NCBI RefSeq assembly: GCF_009392895.1
Contig: NZ_CP045489.1
Span: 367,478 to 431,477 of the forward strand
Source of the DNA: Natronorubrum aibiense
GTDB lineage: Archaea; Halobacteriota; Halobacteria; Halobacteriales; Natrialbaceae
Length of the DNA: 64,000 bases
Direction of reading: 5' to 3'
Shown: positions 16,009-25,613 of the stretch, one piece after another
How the letters are laid out: each line of letters starts with the position of its first letter
Position numbering within the stretch: position 1 is the first letter of the stretch
Position numbers and translations under genes: made by a program
The notes under the pieces: model-generated
Database searches by the model: none
Told to the model about the DNA's origin: nothing
The model's input: the letters and a program-made list of their open reading frames with translations, nothing else

Positions 16009-17016
16009 TTACCGTGCAGGCTGTGAATTGGCGAATCCGAGGAGATCGAACTCCGTCCCATTTCCATTTTCTTTCGCCGCATGGTACGCAATGTGTGCCG
16101 TCGCAACATCTTGGATCGCAAGGCCAGTGCTATCGAAGACGGTGATTCCATCGTCACTCGTTCGTCCGTCTTTCGTTCCGACGATAATCTCACCGAGATC
16201 GGCGTAGATATCATTGTCCGTGATCGTGCCGTCCGAATATGGTACATTGATTTCACCGGAATGTGTCGTCTGCGCGTGATCGTCGATCGTTATTTTTGCG
16301 TTGAGAAGTACCTCATTCGTAAGCTCTTGTTTTCCTTCCGCGTCGGCTCCCATCGCATTGACATGTGTGTGGTCACCGAGATCGTCTAGGGTAACGATTG
16401 GATCCCTAACCGGCGTAACCGTTGAAAGTACATCGCAAGACGCAGCGTCGGAGACATCTCCTGCACTGACACTAAATCGATCGGCGAAGTGGTCGATAAA
16501 CTGCTTGGTTCGGGTTTCTTCAAGGTCGCTAACGACGATTTCCTCGATCGGTCGAATCTCACTTATTGCCTCAACTTGTGTATATGATTGAATTCCCGCA
16601 CCGACGATACCGAGCGTTGTCGCGTCGCGAATAGCGAGTTCATCCGTCGCAACCGCTGCGGCCGCGCCAGTTCGCTTCATTGTCAATTCGGTCCCATCCA
16701 TGAGACTAATGGGTACCGCCGTCTCAGGATCAGAGTAGATCATTGTCCCCATAACAGTTGGAAGTCCGTACTTTTCGCTGTTGTCGGGGTGGACATTGAC
16801 CCACTTGAGACCTGCTGCATCCCAGTCACCAGTGTCTAGGTATGCAGGCATGGCGCGGAAATCTCCATTGTACTGCTTCAAATCGATATATGACTTCGCC
16901 GGCATCTGTGCCATTCCCCGTTCGTAGGATTCGAACGCCTCCCGTACAGCAGGGATGACGTCGGCCATTTCCGCGTTTTCGCGAACATCCTCTTTGGACA
17001 GTAGGAGCGTCTGCAT
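16009..17016 (-). CDS. Ornithine cyclodeaminase / alanine dehydrogenase family
   Basis: The 335-residue enzyme belongs to the mu-crystallin fold family, which includes ornithine cyclodeaminase and archaeal L-alanine dehydrogenase. N-terminal catalytic-domain motifs are PAKSYIDLKQY and MGTMIYSDPETAVPISLMDG. The Rossmann motif GIVGAGIQSYTQVEAI binds NAD(P). The loop MKRTGAAAAVATDELA and the late GTKDGRTSDDGITVFDSTG are family hallmarks. The exact substrate cannot be read from sequence. Next to an aminotransferase, oxidative deamination of alanine would regenerate pyruvate, so alanine dehydrogenase is slightly preferred. The ATG at 17016 is chosen, although 17025 is also possible. Confidence 0.75.
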   Translation of the reverse strand: MQTLLLSKEDVRENAEMADVIPAVREAFESYERGMAQMPAKSYIDLKQYNGDFRAMPAYLDTGDWDAAGLKWVNVHPDNSEKYGLPTVMGTMIYSDPETAVPISLMDGTELTMKRTGAAAAVATDELAIRDATTLGIVGAGIQSYTQVEAISEIRPIEEIVVSDLEETRTKQFIDHFADRFSVSAGDVSDAASCDVLSTVTPVRDPIVTLDDLGDHTHVNAMGADAEGKQELTNEVLLNAKITIDDHAQTTHSGEINVPYSDGTITDNDIYADLGEIIVGTKDGRTSDDGITVFDSTGLAIQDVATAHIAYHAAKENGNGTEFDLLGFANSQPAR

Positions 17017-17193
17017 ACTCGCCATCAAATCATATCAGAGATATAATTCAATTTGTACCGGTAATATTGTCTCATAAACTAGTTTCGTACTGTATTTTGA
17101 AAGAGATCTAATATACGAGAGGACGAACACCGATGACTGGGAATTCAAATCAGCGATAACAATATATGGGATTAACAACAATGAGAGAATAGG

Positions 17194-18528
17194 ATGGAAT
17201 CCAATGAATCTGTCCTTGACTTGGACTACAAATCAAGCGAATCGAGGAATATTCCACACTGGCACAATCCGGAGAACGAATCCATACCAATAATCGAAGG
17301 GAGTGGAGCCACTGTAACCGATGCTAACGGAGACTCATTCCTAGATTTTGTTGCATCGCTCTACTGTGTCAATGCTGGGCACGACAACAAACGGATCATC
17401 GAGGCAATCACAAAACAACTTGAGAGAATTCCATACGTCTCTTCGGGTAAAGAGAACGATGCCCGAGCAGAATTAGCTTCCGAACTCGCAGCGGTAGCGC
17501 CCGAACCGCTCACAGACGTCCTCTTCTCCGTCTCTGGAAGTGAAGCAAATGAACTGGCGATCCAGTTCGCCCGCGAAAGTCAAGATGCGCCGAAGGTCTT
17601 GACCCGATGGCAGTCGTATCACGGCAGTACGTATGGCGCAGCAACTCTTACTGGCGACCCAAGCACTCGAAATACGGTCGAAGCACATGCAGCGACGACT
17701 GGCAGCGGCAAATTCTTGCCCCCATTGCCTGAAGTATTTGATGCTGAGGGAAGTGAACTCGCGGAAAAAGCAGCAAATCATCTCGAGTTTGTCGTCAAAA
17801 ATGAGGGACCGGATTCCATCGCCGCGATTATGATGGAACCAGTCGCTGGATCAAGTGGCGGCTACCCAACGCCGTCAGGATACTTCGAGAGAGTCCGAGA
17901 GATCTGTGATAAGTATAACATCCTTCTCATCGCCGATGAGGTAATAACCGGATTCGGCCGTTGTGGGAAAATGTTTGCCATGCAAACTGAAAGCGTCGAT
18001 CCAGATATGATTACGTTCGCAAAAGGTGTAACTGGGTCGTACATTCCGCTTGGCGGTGTCCTCATGCGCGAGGAACTTGGCGATCGCATACGAGACGGTG
18101 GGACATTGACTGGGCAGACGTTCGCTGGGCACCCGGTAGCGTGTGCCGCCGGAATTGCCGCGATTCAAGAGTACCAGAACGAGCTCATAGAGAACGTCCA
18201 GTCACTAGCGCCCGTACTTCAGGATGAACTCACAGCACTCAAAGAAAAACACGACGTCATTACCGACGTTCGCGGCCGTGGATTCCTTTGGGGAATCGTT
18301 GTCAAAGACCCTGAAAGCAGCGAACCTTTCGCAAACTCGTGGGTAGACGCTGACAGCGAGAATCCCGTGGCTGATGTTGCTGAAGAGGCTAAGAAAAATG
18401 GACTTCTAGTCGGCGTCGGTCGGCCGGACTATCAACTCCTTATTTCACCGCCACTATGTATCGAAGAGGCAGACATCGCGAATGCAATCGAGGCTCTCGA
18501 CGAGGCATTCATAAACGTCTTCGAATAG
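17194..18528 (+). CDS. Class III PLP-dependent aminotransferase
   Basis: The 444-residue cytosolic enzyme is a fold-type I, class III omega-aminotransferase. Visible motifs are the phosphate-binding SVSGSEANELAIQFAR, the YHGSTYGA loop, the cofactor-pyridine Asp in LLIADEVITGFGRCGKMF and the Schiff-base lysine in MITFAKGVTGSYIPLGG. It resembles GABA, beta-alanine or taurine:pyruvate aminotransferases. It is divergent from the ornithine cyclodeaminase/alanine dehydrogenase gene and sits beside a glutamine-synthetase-like ligase and a glutamine amidotransferase. In a gamma-glutamyl polyamine route it would remove the amino group of GABA. That assignment is inferred from context. Confidence 0.85.
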   Translation: MESNESVLDLDYKSSESRNIPHWHNPENESIPIIEGSGATVTDANGDSFLDFVASLYCVNAGHDNKRIIEAITKQLERIPYVSSGKENDARAELASELAAVAPEPLTDVLFSVSGSEANELAIQFARESQDAPKVLTRWQSYHGSTYGAATLTGDPSTRNTVEAHAATTGSGKFLPPLPEVFDAEGSELAEKAANHLEFVVKNEGPDSIAAIMMEPVAGSSGGYPTPSGYFERVREICDKYNILLIADEVITGFGRCGKMFAMQTESVDPDMITFAKGVTGSYIPLGGVLMREELGDRIRDGGTLTGQTFAGHPVACAAGIAAIQEYQNELIENVQSLAPVLQDELTALKEKHDVITDVRGRGFLWGIVVKDPESSEPFANSWVDADSENPVADVAEEAKKNGLLVGVGRPDYQLLISPPLCIEEADIANAIEALDEAFINVFE

Positions 18529-18563
18529 TGTATACCCAATGAACTAACCGGCAACACACGCTC

Positions 18564-19193
18564 TTATCGGTGGCAGTATACTTCGAAGTTCTCAAGCACC
18601 CTAGTCGCGTTGCATTCCTCAAACGAGTACTCACCGTCTGACCAGTCGCTCGGTTGTTCTCGAACACGTTCAGTGAATTCGGGATGGAACTGGACCGTCC
18701 AGATCGGTGCCTTGGTGTGACGAGTACAGAAATGCTCGTTATAATCTGTCTCAGCAATAACTTCCATCTCAGCACCGGGTTCGACGACGAGATCAGAGTG
18801 AAGGACAGGGACAATCGATTCGATCCCCTCCAGTACGGGGTCGGTCGATTCGACAGTCGTCATTTCAACAAACGTCGCTCGTCGCCGGTCCTCGATGACC
18901 TCACCTCCAAGCGCGAAATTAATAAGTTGATGACCGAAGCAAACGCCCAGCAGAGGAACCTGATGATCGAGACACTTTTTTACGAGTTCCATCTGTGCCT
19001 CAAACCAAGGATAACCTTCCTCATACACACTCGCTGTACTCCCGCTGATAACGATGCCATCGTAGTCTTCGATCGGAGGGTGGTCGCGGTCTTCAGCATA
19101 GACGTGATATTCACTTTCATCGATAAAGTGGGCAATCTCTGGACCGAGATAGCGATATTTTGGCCTCACTTCGTCATCAAGCACAAGTATCAT
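18564..19193 (-). CDS. Class I glutamine amidotransferase-like hydrolase
   Basis: The 209-residue protein is a stand-alone class I glutaminase domain. The nucleophile is C85 in LLGVCFGHQ and the other triad residues are H170 and E172 in QFHPEFT. The oxyanion strand GIVISGSTASVYEE is at about 46-59. Such free-standing domains act as gamma-glutamyl hydrolases or as amidotransferase partners. Its neighbour across a divergent promoter region is a gamma-glutamyl ligase of glutamine-synthetase type, so hydrolysis of a gamma-glutamyl-amine intermediate is plausible, analogous to the job of PuuD. It is not the same subfamily as PuuD, so this is inference. Confidence 0.75.
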   Translation of the reverse strand: MILVLDDEVRPKYRYLGPEIAHFIDESEYHVYAEDRDHPPIEDYDGIVISGSTASVYEEGYPWFEAQMELVKKCLDHQVPLLGVCFGHQLINFALGGEVIEDRRRATFVEMTTVESTDPVLEGIESIVPVLHSDLVVEPGAEMEVIAETDYNEHFCTRHTKAPIWTVQFHPEFTERVREQPSDWSDGEYSFEECNATRVLENFEVYCHR

Positions 19194-19428
19194 CAGTACT
19201 CAATACTGAACGGAGAACAATAAATTATAGTACTTTGACTGTGTTAGAGTACCTACGGAAGCGATAGTGATCAGTTCACATGGCTCTCTATAGAAACGCA
19301 AGTCTACGAACTCGAAGGAGTGACCGCACTTACAGTGAATACGCCGGCTTTGGTGTTCTGTGCTGTCCGCGTCGAATCAATACTGCTCTATGGATGACTC
19401 CGCTATCTGTTGAGGAAAGGTGAGAGAT

Positions 19429-20727
19429 ATGTCAGATGCTACTGCGGAGATGGTTTCTCGACTCGAGCGTGGTGATATTGATCACATCTTCGTCGAGTTT
19501 CCGGACATAAACGGAATCTCACGGTCTAAACAGCTCACTACCGACTACTTCCTCGAGAGATGGAAAAACGGATTCACCATGAATCTACTCCTACTAGCGC
19601 AGACACCGAGGAACCACGTCCCTGATGGGACTGGGTTCGGCGCGGAAATTGATTACGGTGATGGAGTCGTTCATCCTGATCCCAAGACGTTTCATGTCCT
19701 TCCGTGGCGAGACGATGCCGCACGGGTTATCTGCGATTTCAAGTACGATGGTGAGCCGGTCCTTGGTGCACCCCGCACGGTCCTGAAGCGAGTTTTAGAG
19801 CAAAATGATCTCGGCTTCGACTTCTACGCTGGGAGCGAGCTGGAATTTTACTTGCTTGAAGAAACAGGTGATGGGTACGGACCGGCGACCTCTGACAACC
19901 ATGAGTGCGTCACATGGGCGACAGAGGAAATTTCTCAATTCTATAATCGACTCGTCGACTTGGCAGATGATTTCGAAATCGATATTCAGTCGCTTCAGCA
20001 CGAGCACGGTGCCGGCCAGCTTGAAGTGCTCTTTGATTACGGTCGTCCCCTCGAACAGGCCGATACGACGTTCGAATTCAAGCGCCTCGTCAAACAGGTC
20101 GGCCGAGAACGCGATCAATGGCCGACGTTTATGGCGAAGCCATACGGAGATCGAGCCGGAAGTGGCTATCACCTACACGTGAGTGCGTTTGATGGCGATA
20201 CAAATATACTCGGCAATACAGATGGCCTCTCAAATCAGGGGCGTCACTTCATTGGAGGGTTGATAGAGCACGCAGATTCTCTTGCAGCGTTTGGAACACC
20301 GAATATCAACGCCTTCAAGCGCTACAAGCCCGGATCATTTGCCCCGTATACCGCCTCATGGGGGTACGACAATCGGATGAGTGCCATCCGAATCCCACCA
20401 GGAGTTGTCCGCGCAGAAAACCGCATTGCCAGCGCAGAGGCCAATCCATACCTTGTCATCGCGAGTACGATTGCAGCGGGATTACACGGAATTCGACAGA
20501 GGATCGAACCATCAGAGCCAGTTGTTGGGGATCCAACTGGAAACCGGCCGAAATTACCCCAGTCACCCGAACTTGCACTGAGGGCGTTAGAAAACGATGA
20601 TGCACTCGCAGAGATACTCGGTTCAGATATCATCCAAGTGTATACCGCATCAAAACGGCGCGAGCTTCAGGCCTTCCGTGATCACGTTACACAGTGGGAG
20701 CGCGATCAGTACGTAAAAACTCTCTAG
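19429..20727 (+). CDS. Glutamine-synthetase-family gamma-glutamylamine ligase
   Basis: The 432-residue enzyme has the glutamine synthetase fold. The N-terminal beta-grasp part begins with DIDHIFVEFPDINGISRSK. The catalytic domain has metal-binding glutamates in FYAGSELEFYLLEE and QHEHGAGQLEV, then GSGYHLHVSAFD, the NAFKRYKPGSFAP loop and MSAIRIPPG. The family includes PuuA-like enzymes that join glutamate to polyamines or monoamines with ATP. Divergence from true glutamine synthetase in the short C-terminal part and the position next to a hydrolase, aminotransferases and a Pot importer favour a catabolic gamma-glutamylpolyamine role. The ATG at 19429 follows GAGGAAAGGTGAG and is preferred to GTG at 19420. 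Confidence 0.82.
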   Translation: MSDATAEMVSRLERGDIDHIFVEFPDINGISRSKQLTTDYFLERWKNGFTMNLLLLAQTPRNHVPDGTGFGAEIDYGDGVVHPDPKTFHVLPWRDDAARVICDFKYDGEPVLGAPRTVLKRVLEQNDLGFDFYAGSELEFYLLEETGDGYGPATSDNHECVTWATEEISQFYNRLVDLADDFEIDIQSLQHEHGAGQLEVLFDYGRPLEQADTTFEFKRLVKQVGRERDQWPTFMAKPYGDRAGSGYHLHVSAFDGDTNILGNTDGLSNQGRHFIGGLIEHADSLAAFGTPNINAFKRYKPGSFAPYTASWGYDNRMSAIRIPPGVVRAENRIASAEANPYLVIASTIAAGLHGIRQRIEPSEPVVGDPTGNRPKLPQSPELALRALENDDALAEILGSDIIQVYTASKRRELQAFRDHVTQWERDQYVKTL

Positions 20728-20822
20728 TCGACCAGTTGAACGTGGTCCAAAAGGAGCAGTGTTCGTCACCCGACTGGTGCTAAATTTCTCGGTTCAGATT
20801 GTCAACTGTTTTCTGAAGTCGG

Positions 20823-22193
20823 TTACTGCTGTTCGGCAAGTCGAGGAGCGATATTCTTGAACGCTTCAAGATGCTCGTCGATATGTTCTTCCTCGTGCTG
20901 AACACTGATTGTCCATTGTTGTGAGGCGTGGTGCGGATGTGGGAGAACACCCTGGTTGAGCATCGCAAACCAATAGTTCTCGTGGAATTCCTCGTCGATG
21001 TGCTCGAGATACTCTCGATAGTTATTGACCCGCTCGTCAGTGAAATGGACAATCCCCTGTGAATTGACGTTCTTGACATGGCCAGTGATTCCAGCGTCTG
21101 TCATAATCTCCTCGTAGCCAGCAGCGAGTTTCTCGCCAAGATCGTTGACGTGCTGGTAAGCGTCGTCCGTGAGAACATCTCGGAGAACAGTCGTAACCGC
21201 TCGCAGAACCAATGGGTTTCCATTGTACGTTCCGAAGTGAGCGGCTCCGTTTTCAATCGTCCGCATGACCTCTTCACGGCCACCAAAAGCGCCAACTGGA
21301 TAGTTACCGCCAATGCTCTTGGCCATCGCAACGAGGTCGGGTTCAACGTCGTAGTACTCCGTGGCACCGCCCGGTGCAACCTTAACACCCGTCTTTACTT
21401 CGTCAAAGATGTAGACGATACCATACTCGTCACAGAGTTCGCGGAGACCCTGAAGAAACTCCTTGTATGGCTGCGTGACACCGACGTTCATAACGATCGG
21501 TTCAACAATGAGTGCGCCGATCTCATTGACGTGATTCCGCATAATTTCCTCGATAGCGTCGAGATCATTCCATGGTGCAATTTCAACCGTATCAGCGATT
21601 GCCTCCGGAACGCCATCACTTTCGATAACTTTAGCCGGGCGCTCAGGATGACCAAGTTTTCCCTTCGGTGTGGATTTGCTAATCAGCACAGCATCGTGGA
21701 CACCATGGTATGATCCTTCAATTTTCAGGAGTTTATCCTTGCCCGTATACGCTCGCGCGGTACGGATCGCATGCATCGTACTCTCTGTACCGCTGTTCGT
21801 GAACCGAACAAGGTCAACCGGGTCCCATCGCTTTTTGAGTTCTTTCGCGGCCTCAGCAAGGAGATTATGCGGGTGTGTGAACAGAGTCCCGTTATCGAGT
21901 TGGGATTTAATTGCTTCAGTGACGGCGGGATGAGTGTGACCAACCATCCCAGCTCCATTGTTCATATCGAAGTCAAGGTAGCTGTTATCATCGACGTCAT
22001 GCAAATGAACACCCTCCGCTCGATCGACCACAAATGGGTGAGGATCCCACGCTCGATACGTACTCGCCACGCCTGCTGGGACGTGTGACTGAATTTCGTC
22101 GTACCGTTCTTTACTTGTCGCTGTTCGATTGATATACGTAGATTCGAGGTCGTCCCAAATCTCCATGTATCTACTTTCTGCATAGGTAGTCAT
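20823..22193 (-). CDS. Class III aminotransferase, glutamate-1-semialdehyde-aminomutase-like
   Basis: This 456-residue PLP enzyme resembles glutamate-1-semialdehyde aminomutase in sequence style: HVPAGVASTYRAWDPHPF near the start, FTNSGTESTMHAIRTARAYT, the YHGVHD loop, IVYIFDEVKTGVKVAPGG and the PLP lysine in VAMAKSIGGNYPVGAFGG. It is not expected to serve haem synthesis here, since the context is catabolic and a second related gene lies at 30194. A likely role is transamination or amine transfer on an amino acid or diamine. An intergenic region of nearly 600 bases and an IclR gene lie upstream. The ATG at 22193 is chosen; 22199 is also possible. Confidence 0.8.
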   Translation of the reverse strand: MTTYAESRYMEIWDDLESTYINRTATSKERYDEIQSHVPAGVASTYRAWDPHPFVVDRAEGVHLHDVDDNSYLDFDMNNGAGMVGHTHPAVTEAIKSQLDNGTLFTHPHNLLAEAAKELKKRWDPVDLVRFTNSGTESTMHAIRTARAYTGKDKLLKIEGSYHGVHDAVLISKSTPKGKLGHPERPAKVIESDGVPEAIADTVEIAPWNDLDAIEEIMRNHVNEIGALIVEPIVMNVGVTQPYKEFLQGLRELCDEYGIVYIFDEVKTGVKVAPGGATEYYDVEPDLVAMAKSIGGNYPVGAFGGREEVMRTIENGAAHFGTYNGNPLVLRAVTTVLRDVLTDDAYQHVNDLGEKLAAGYEEIMTDAGITGHVKNVNSQGIVHFTDERVNNYREYLEHIDEEFHENYWFAMLNQGVLPHPHHASQQWTISVQHEEEHIDEHLEAFKNIAPRLAEQQ

Positions 22194-22199
22194 AAGCAT

Positions 22200-22784
22200 T
22201 TATACTAGATTTAGTCATATATCGGACAGAGGGAGACAGACCACACTAGAAATCCGCTAATCGCGCTACCGGCGGGTGAAATCAAACAACCTCTGCGTCC
22301 ACCTACACACTACCAGGTCAGCAATGACTGCCTTGTGTGACGATAGCAGCTTATCATTCAACGTTCAGAGAACGTATGTACCTAGTGCATTTTGATGACA
22401 CCAACCTACACAATAGGAATATAAAAGAACAGTATCTATGGAATAGGTCCGCAATGGTAGCATGTTGAGACCACCCACCAATGATTACAATAGTACCGTC
22501 GTAATAATCAGCAGAGAAGTGGAGAAAACATCCAAATTATATAAACTAGAAATCACAGGTGCTGGTATCATGTGACAAATGTCATGGTTTGACTACCCTC
22601 ACTGGACATATAAAAGTACGTTATACGTGCGAGTATATATGTACAACTTCAATCTGTCTGTTACCCACCTAATGTTTCAAGAACCGGTCTAAACCATACA
22701 ACAGTATGTTTGTAAAGTACTGGATAGACACTTATACACCTTAGTGGTAATGCATGAAGTTCAAGAAACAGTTAATAGAATATC
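22200..22784. other. AT-rich intergenic region
   Basis: I see no gene on either strand. The region is rich in TATA-like runs, for example around 22430, 22540 and 22610-22640. It separates the start of the aminotransferase gene from the 3' end of the IclR gene and may hold binding sites for that regulator. Confidence 0.4.
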
Positions 22785-23585
22785 TTATAAATAGTCGTTC
22801 ATATACGAATCCTCAATCTCTTTTTCTAACTCATCCACAGATTCTATAAGGAGTTCTGGTAGTTTATCGGTAAACCGATCACCAGAGAATCGATATTTCG
22901 GACCCACAATAGCGATGGCACCCAAGACGCTCCCATCAGGATTTTTTATTCGTCGTCCTACTTCACATAATCCATTAACATATTCTTCACTAGTAAAAGC
23001 GACACCCTGATTGCGGATTTTTTCTAACTCATCTAAAAGGGCTGCCTTGCTGGTAATCGTCTGTCCCGTCTGTTCAGGGAGTTTCCATTCGTTGATTATC
23101 TCTTCAACATGATTATTAGGGAGCTCAGCAAGAATCGCTTTTCCGGTCGCAACGGTGTGTAGATGATAGTAACTTCCGGCAGGAGTATCTGAGTTAGAAA
23201 TGCGACTTTCTTTAGATGGGTATTGACTACTCGGATGAAACGATTCGTGTACAAGAATACCACGGTTATTATTTCTAACAACGAACTCAACTTCTTCACT
23301 CGTTTGCTTAGCAAGTTGATCAACAGTATTTTTAGCAAGTGTATATGCATTTTTCCGGGTTCTCGCATACAAGCCATGGTTGAGAAACCGCAGTCCAATA
23401 TGATACATTTCACCTTCTTTTACAATATATCCGTTTTCAATGAGTGTTCGAAGGTGGATGTGGATTGTACTTTTGGCCATCTCTAACTCTGAAACTAGCT
23501 CGTTTACCGTTGCCCCATCGAGATCTTGAATCGTATTTATAATTGAAAAAGATCGTTCCGTCGTCTTTGCTGTTTGTTTTGCCAT
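22785..23585 (-). CDS. IclR-family transcriptional regulator
   Basis: The 266-residue protein has an N-terminal winged helix (about 8-62) with the recognition helix MAKSTIHIHLRTLIENGYIV and the wing EGEMYHIGLRFL, followed by an IclR effector-binding domain (about 75-255). Features of that domain are HLHTVATGKAILAELP and GVAFTSEEYVNGLCEVGRRI. IclR proteins bind small acids or amino-acid-derived effectors. Flanking genes encode an aminotransferase and a DAO flavoenzyme in the same direction, the probable targets. The ATG at 23585 is chosen because a TATA element lies 21-32 bases upstream. A longer in-frame start at 23675 would include the promoter. Confidence 0.88.
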   Translation of the reverse strand: MAKQTAKTTERSFSIINTIQDLDGATVNELVSELEMAKSTIHIHLRTLIENGYIVKEGEMYHIGLRFLNHGLYARTRKNAYTLAKNTVDQLAKQTSEEVEFVVRNNNRGILVHESFHPSSQYPSKESRISNSDTPAGSYYHLHTVATGKAILAELPNNHVEEIINEWKLPEQTGQTITSKAALLDELEKIRNQGVAFTSEEYVNGLCEVGRRIKNPDGSVLGAIAIVGPKYRFSGDRFTDKLPELLIESVDELEKEIEDSYMNDYL

Positions 23586-23605
23586 GTTTTCCCTTATAGT
23601 TGCTA

Positions 23606-23617
23606 GCGTATATAAGT
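23606..23617 (-). promoter_or_regulatory. TATA box of the IclR gene
   Basis: ACTTATATACGC on the minus strand lies 21-32 bases before the ATG at 23585. It supports that start codon and a leaderless transcript. Confidence 0.5.
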
Positions 23618-24076
23618 ACGTGTATGATGGACGTTTAAAAGTAAATAATGCGTCGAGAAGGACAATACCGATCAATCAGCACAACTGTATCTAAACCACA
23701 GTGTGGTTGCAACCAGCTCGAGTTCAGCGATCGTAACTCCAACTTATAATACCAAATATATATTGTAAGATGCAAAAAGTTTATTGCAAATAAATACGAA
23801 TGTTGAGTCGGAATGCCTACGGTTAAATGAGGTTGTCAGCCATGTCTCCTCTAAAAATAGGCAGGCATTCCAAACCTTCAGAATATTGTTAATGATATAA
23901 TTGATAGACAAATTAAATTGCTATAGGTATATTAAAGATTTTACAATATGCTCTTAGAACCATCTTTGAATCGTACTCTGACCCACAAAGACTCTCCGTC
24001 ACAAGAGTATACAGAAATCACAAGATAGAGGATGTACTTTTGTTGCATAAATGGTTTTATTATATAATATATTAGA
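23618..24076. other. AT-rich intergenic region
   Basis: I see no gene. TATATA-rich segments occur near 23755, 23890 and 24060, the last just past the stop of the flavoenzyme gene, where a terminator would be expected. Confidence 0.35.
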
Positions 24077-25237
24077 TTAAATATCAGACGTGGATACGTA
24101 TTCAAACTCAGTACCTAGTTCTCCAAACCGATCCGCATCGAAGGCTTCCGTCGAAAAAGTAGCGTTTTCACCAGTTAGACGCTGACGGACAATAGGACCA
24201 ACAATAGGAGAAGCCATAATTCCCATTCCATTAAATCCTGTGGCAATTATGAGGTTATCTGGGGCATCTATCGGAGCATCAATTATCGGTCGCGTATCTG
24301 GTGTTGCAGTGTCAATGCCAGCCCATCCGTTGACCAGTTCAGCACTCTCGAATCCATCAACAAGTTCCGGAACATAGTCCGCAACCTCGAGGATAAATGA
24401 TTCATCTGCATCACTCGAACTTTGTGTTGGATCATCAACTGTGTGATGACTACCTCCGATTAGCAAATCACCATTTTCTTCCGGTCGAAAGTACAGATGT
24501 TCTGTTCTGATTCTTCCTAAGGGAAAATCACTCTCTAATGATTCATTTGGATCAAGAATAGCACATTGTGTTCGATATGGTCGAATAGGTATATTAACCT
24601 CAGCAGGTAAAAGCTCTCGTGTACGCCACCCTGCTGCAACAACTACTGTCGATGATTCATAATGACCGTTATTTGTATCGACACCAACGACCTTCCCACC
24701 TTCAACAACGATATTTTCTACTTCGATACCAGTCTCGAACACGGCGCCTTTTTCTTCTGCAAGAGCCTTCAGAACAGTTGTATAGGTATAAGGATCTACC
24801 CAACCGGTATCTCCGTAGTGGACAGCCCCTACAAAGGATTCGAGATTAAACTGCGGATATCGTTTGGTGACTTCGTGTGGTTCAAGGTATGAAACAGGAA
24901 ACCCATTCTGGGCGAGTTCGGCAGCCCGTTGTCGTTCATGATCTTCATCAGCTTTGGCAACAAAATCAAGTCGATCTCGCTCAATGAAATCGAACTCTTG
25001 GGTACCGTCAAGCTTTTGGAAAAAATCATTCGTATAGTGAGCAACATCGGGAAGGTCTCCATAGAAGAGTGTCGGTGCGACAATTCCGGCTGAAAGACCT
25101 GTTGCTCCTGCAGCTATACCACTACGATCTAATATAACAACATCGTGATCAGTGGCAAGTTCTAATGCCGTATGACACCCAGCAACTCCTGCACCAATTA
25201 CGATTACTGTTTTTTCATTAATTTGACTGTTTGTCAT
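24077..25237 (-). CDS. FAD-dependent DAO-family amine oxidoreductase
   Basis: The 386-residue flavoprotein belongs to the DAO family (sarcosine oxidase, glycine oxidase, PuuB). The FAD-binding motif is VIVIGAGVAGCHTALEL (about 11-27), followed by LDRSGIAAGATGLSAG. Substrate-domain and second FAD-contact motifs are VVAAGWRTREL, YRTQCAILDP and the C-terminal DTRPIIDAPIDAPDNLIIAT with GFNGMGI. It should oxidise a secondary amine or an amine on a gamma-glutamyl compound. It is clearly a paralogue of the protein at 39172-40317. Lying between an IclR gene and a Pot operon, it could supply the oxidative step of polyamine breakdown, but the substrate is not proven. Confidence 0.82.
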   Translation of the reverse strand: MTNSQINEKTVIVIGAGVAGCHTALELATDHDVVILDRSGIAAGATGLSAGIVAPTLFYGDLPDVAHYTNDFFQKLDGTQEFDFIERDRLDFVAKADEDHERQRAAELAQNGFPVSYLEPHEVTKRYPQFNLESFVGAVHYGDTGWVDPYTYTTVLKALAEEKGAVFETGIEVENIVVEGGKVVGVDTNNGHYESSTVVVAAGWRTRELLPAEVNIPIRPYRTQCAILDPNESLESDFPLGRIRTEHLYFRPEENGDLLIGGSHHTVDDPTQSSSDADESFILEVADYVPELVDGFESAELVNGWAGIDTATPDTRPIIDAPIDAPDNLIIATGFNGMGIMASPIVGPIVRQRLTGENATFSTEAFDADRFGELGTEFEYVSTSDI

Positions 25238-25613
25238 CTCTATTTGTTATTTTATTTCAATGGTCATAAGTGTGTGGGCGAGATTAAAATGGAGATGATA
25301 TCACACATATGTAGAGGAAGTTATTGATTAGGGGGTTGAATTGGATCTATTATGAGAGAATTGTAATGGTTCGGTCTGTTCGCTCGCTGTCTCGTACCAC
25401 TCCCGAGCGAACACCTAACAGAAGGCGGTGATGGCCACGTCGATTCACGTCTCGTGAAACGGTCCAGCACTGCGATGATTTCGCTGTTCGAGACAGGCAT
25501 CTGTTCACCGTCGATCCACGACTCGAACGACTGATTCGAGGCCGCGTAATCGACTGCATGTTCGTGATTCCGTTTGAGTGCATTGGTATATGTATACAAA
25601 GTCACGGTGAGAA
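25238..25613. other. Gap between flavoenzyme and potA
   Basis: An open frame at 25321-25605 on the minus strand (94 codons) follows potA by eight bases. Its first half (up to VSNSEIIAVLDRF) has a protein-like composition, but the second half turns into a Ser/Arg-rich tail. I do not recognise it. It could be a decayed last gene of the pot operon. Confidence 0.3.

Noticed and set aside
21078..21713. 211-codon frame antisense to an aminotransferase
   Set aside because: It lies wholly inside a well-supported gene on the other strand and its translation has no family features.
20823..22193. Haem-pathway glutamate-1-semialdehyde aminomutase (hemL)
   Set aside because: The sequence resembles that family, but there are related paralogues in the window and only catabolic neighbours, so a hemL assignment is not supported.
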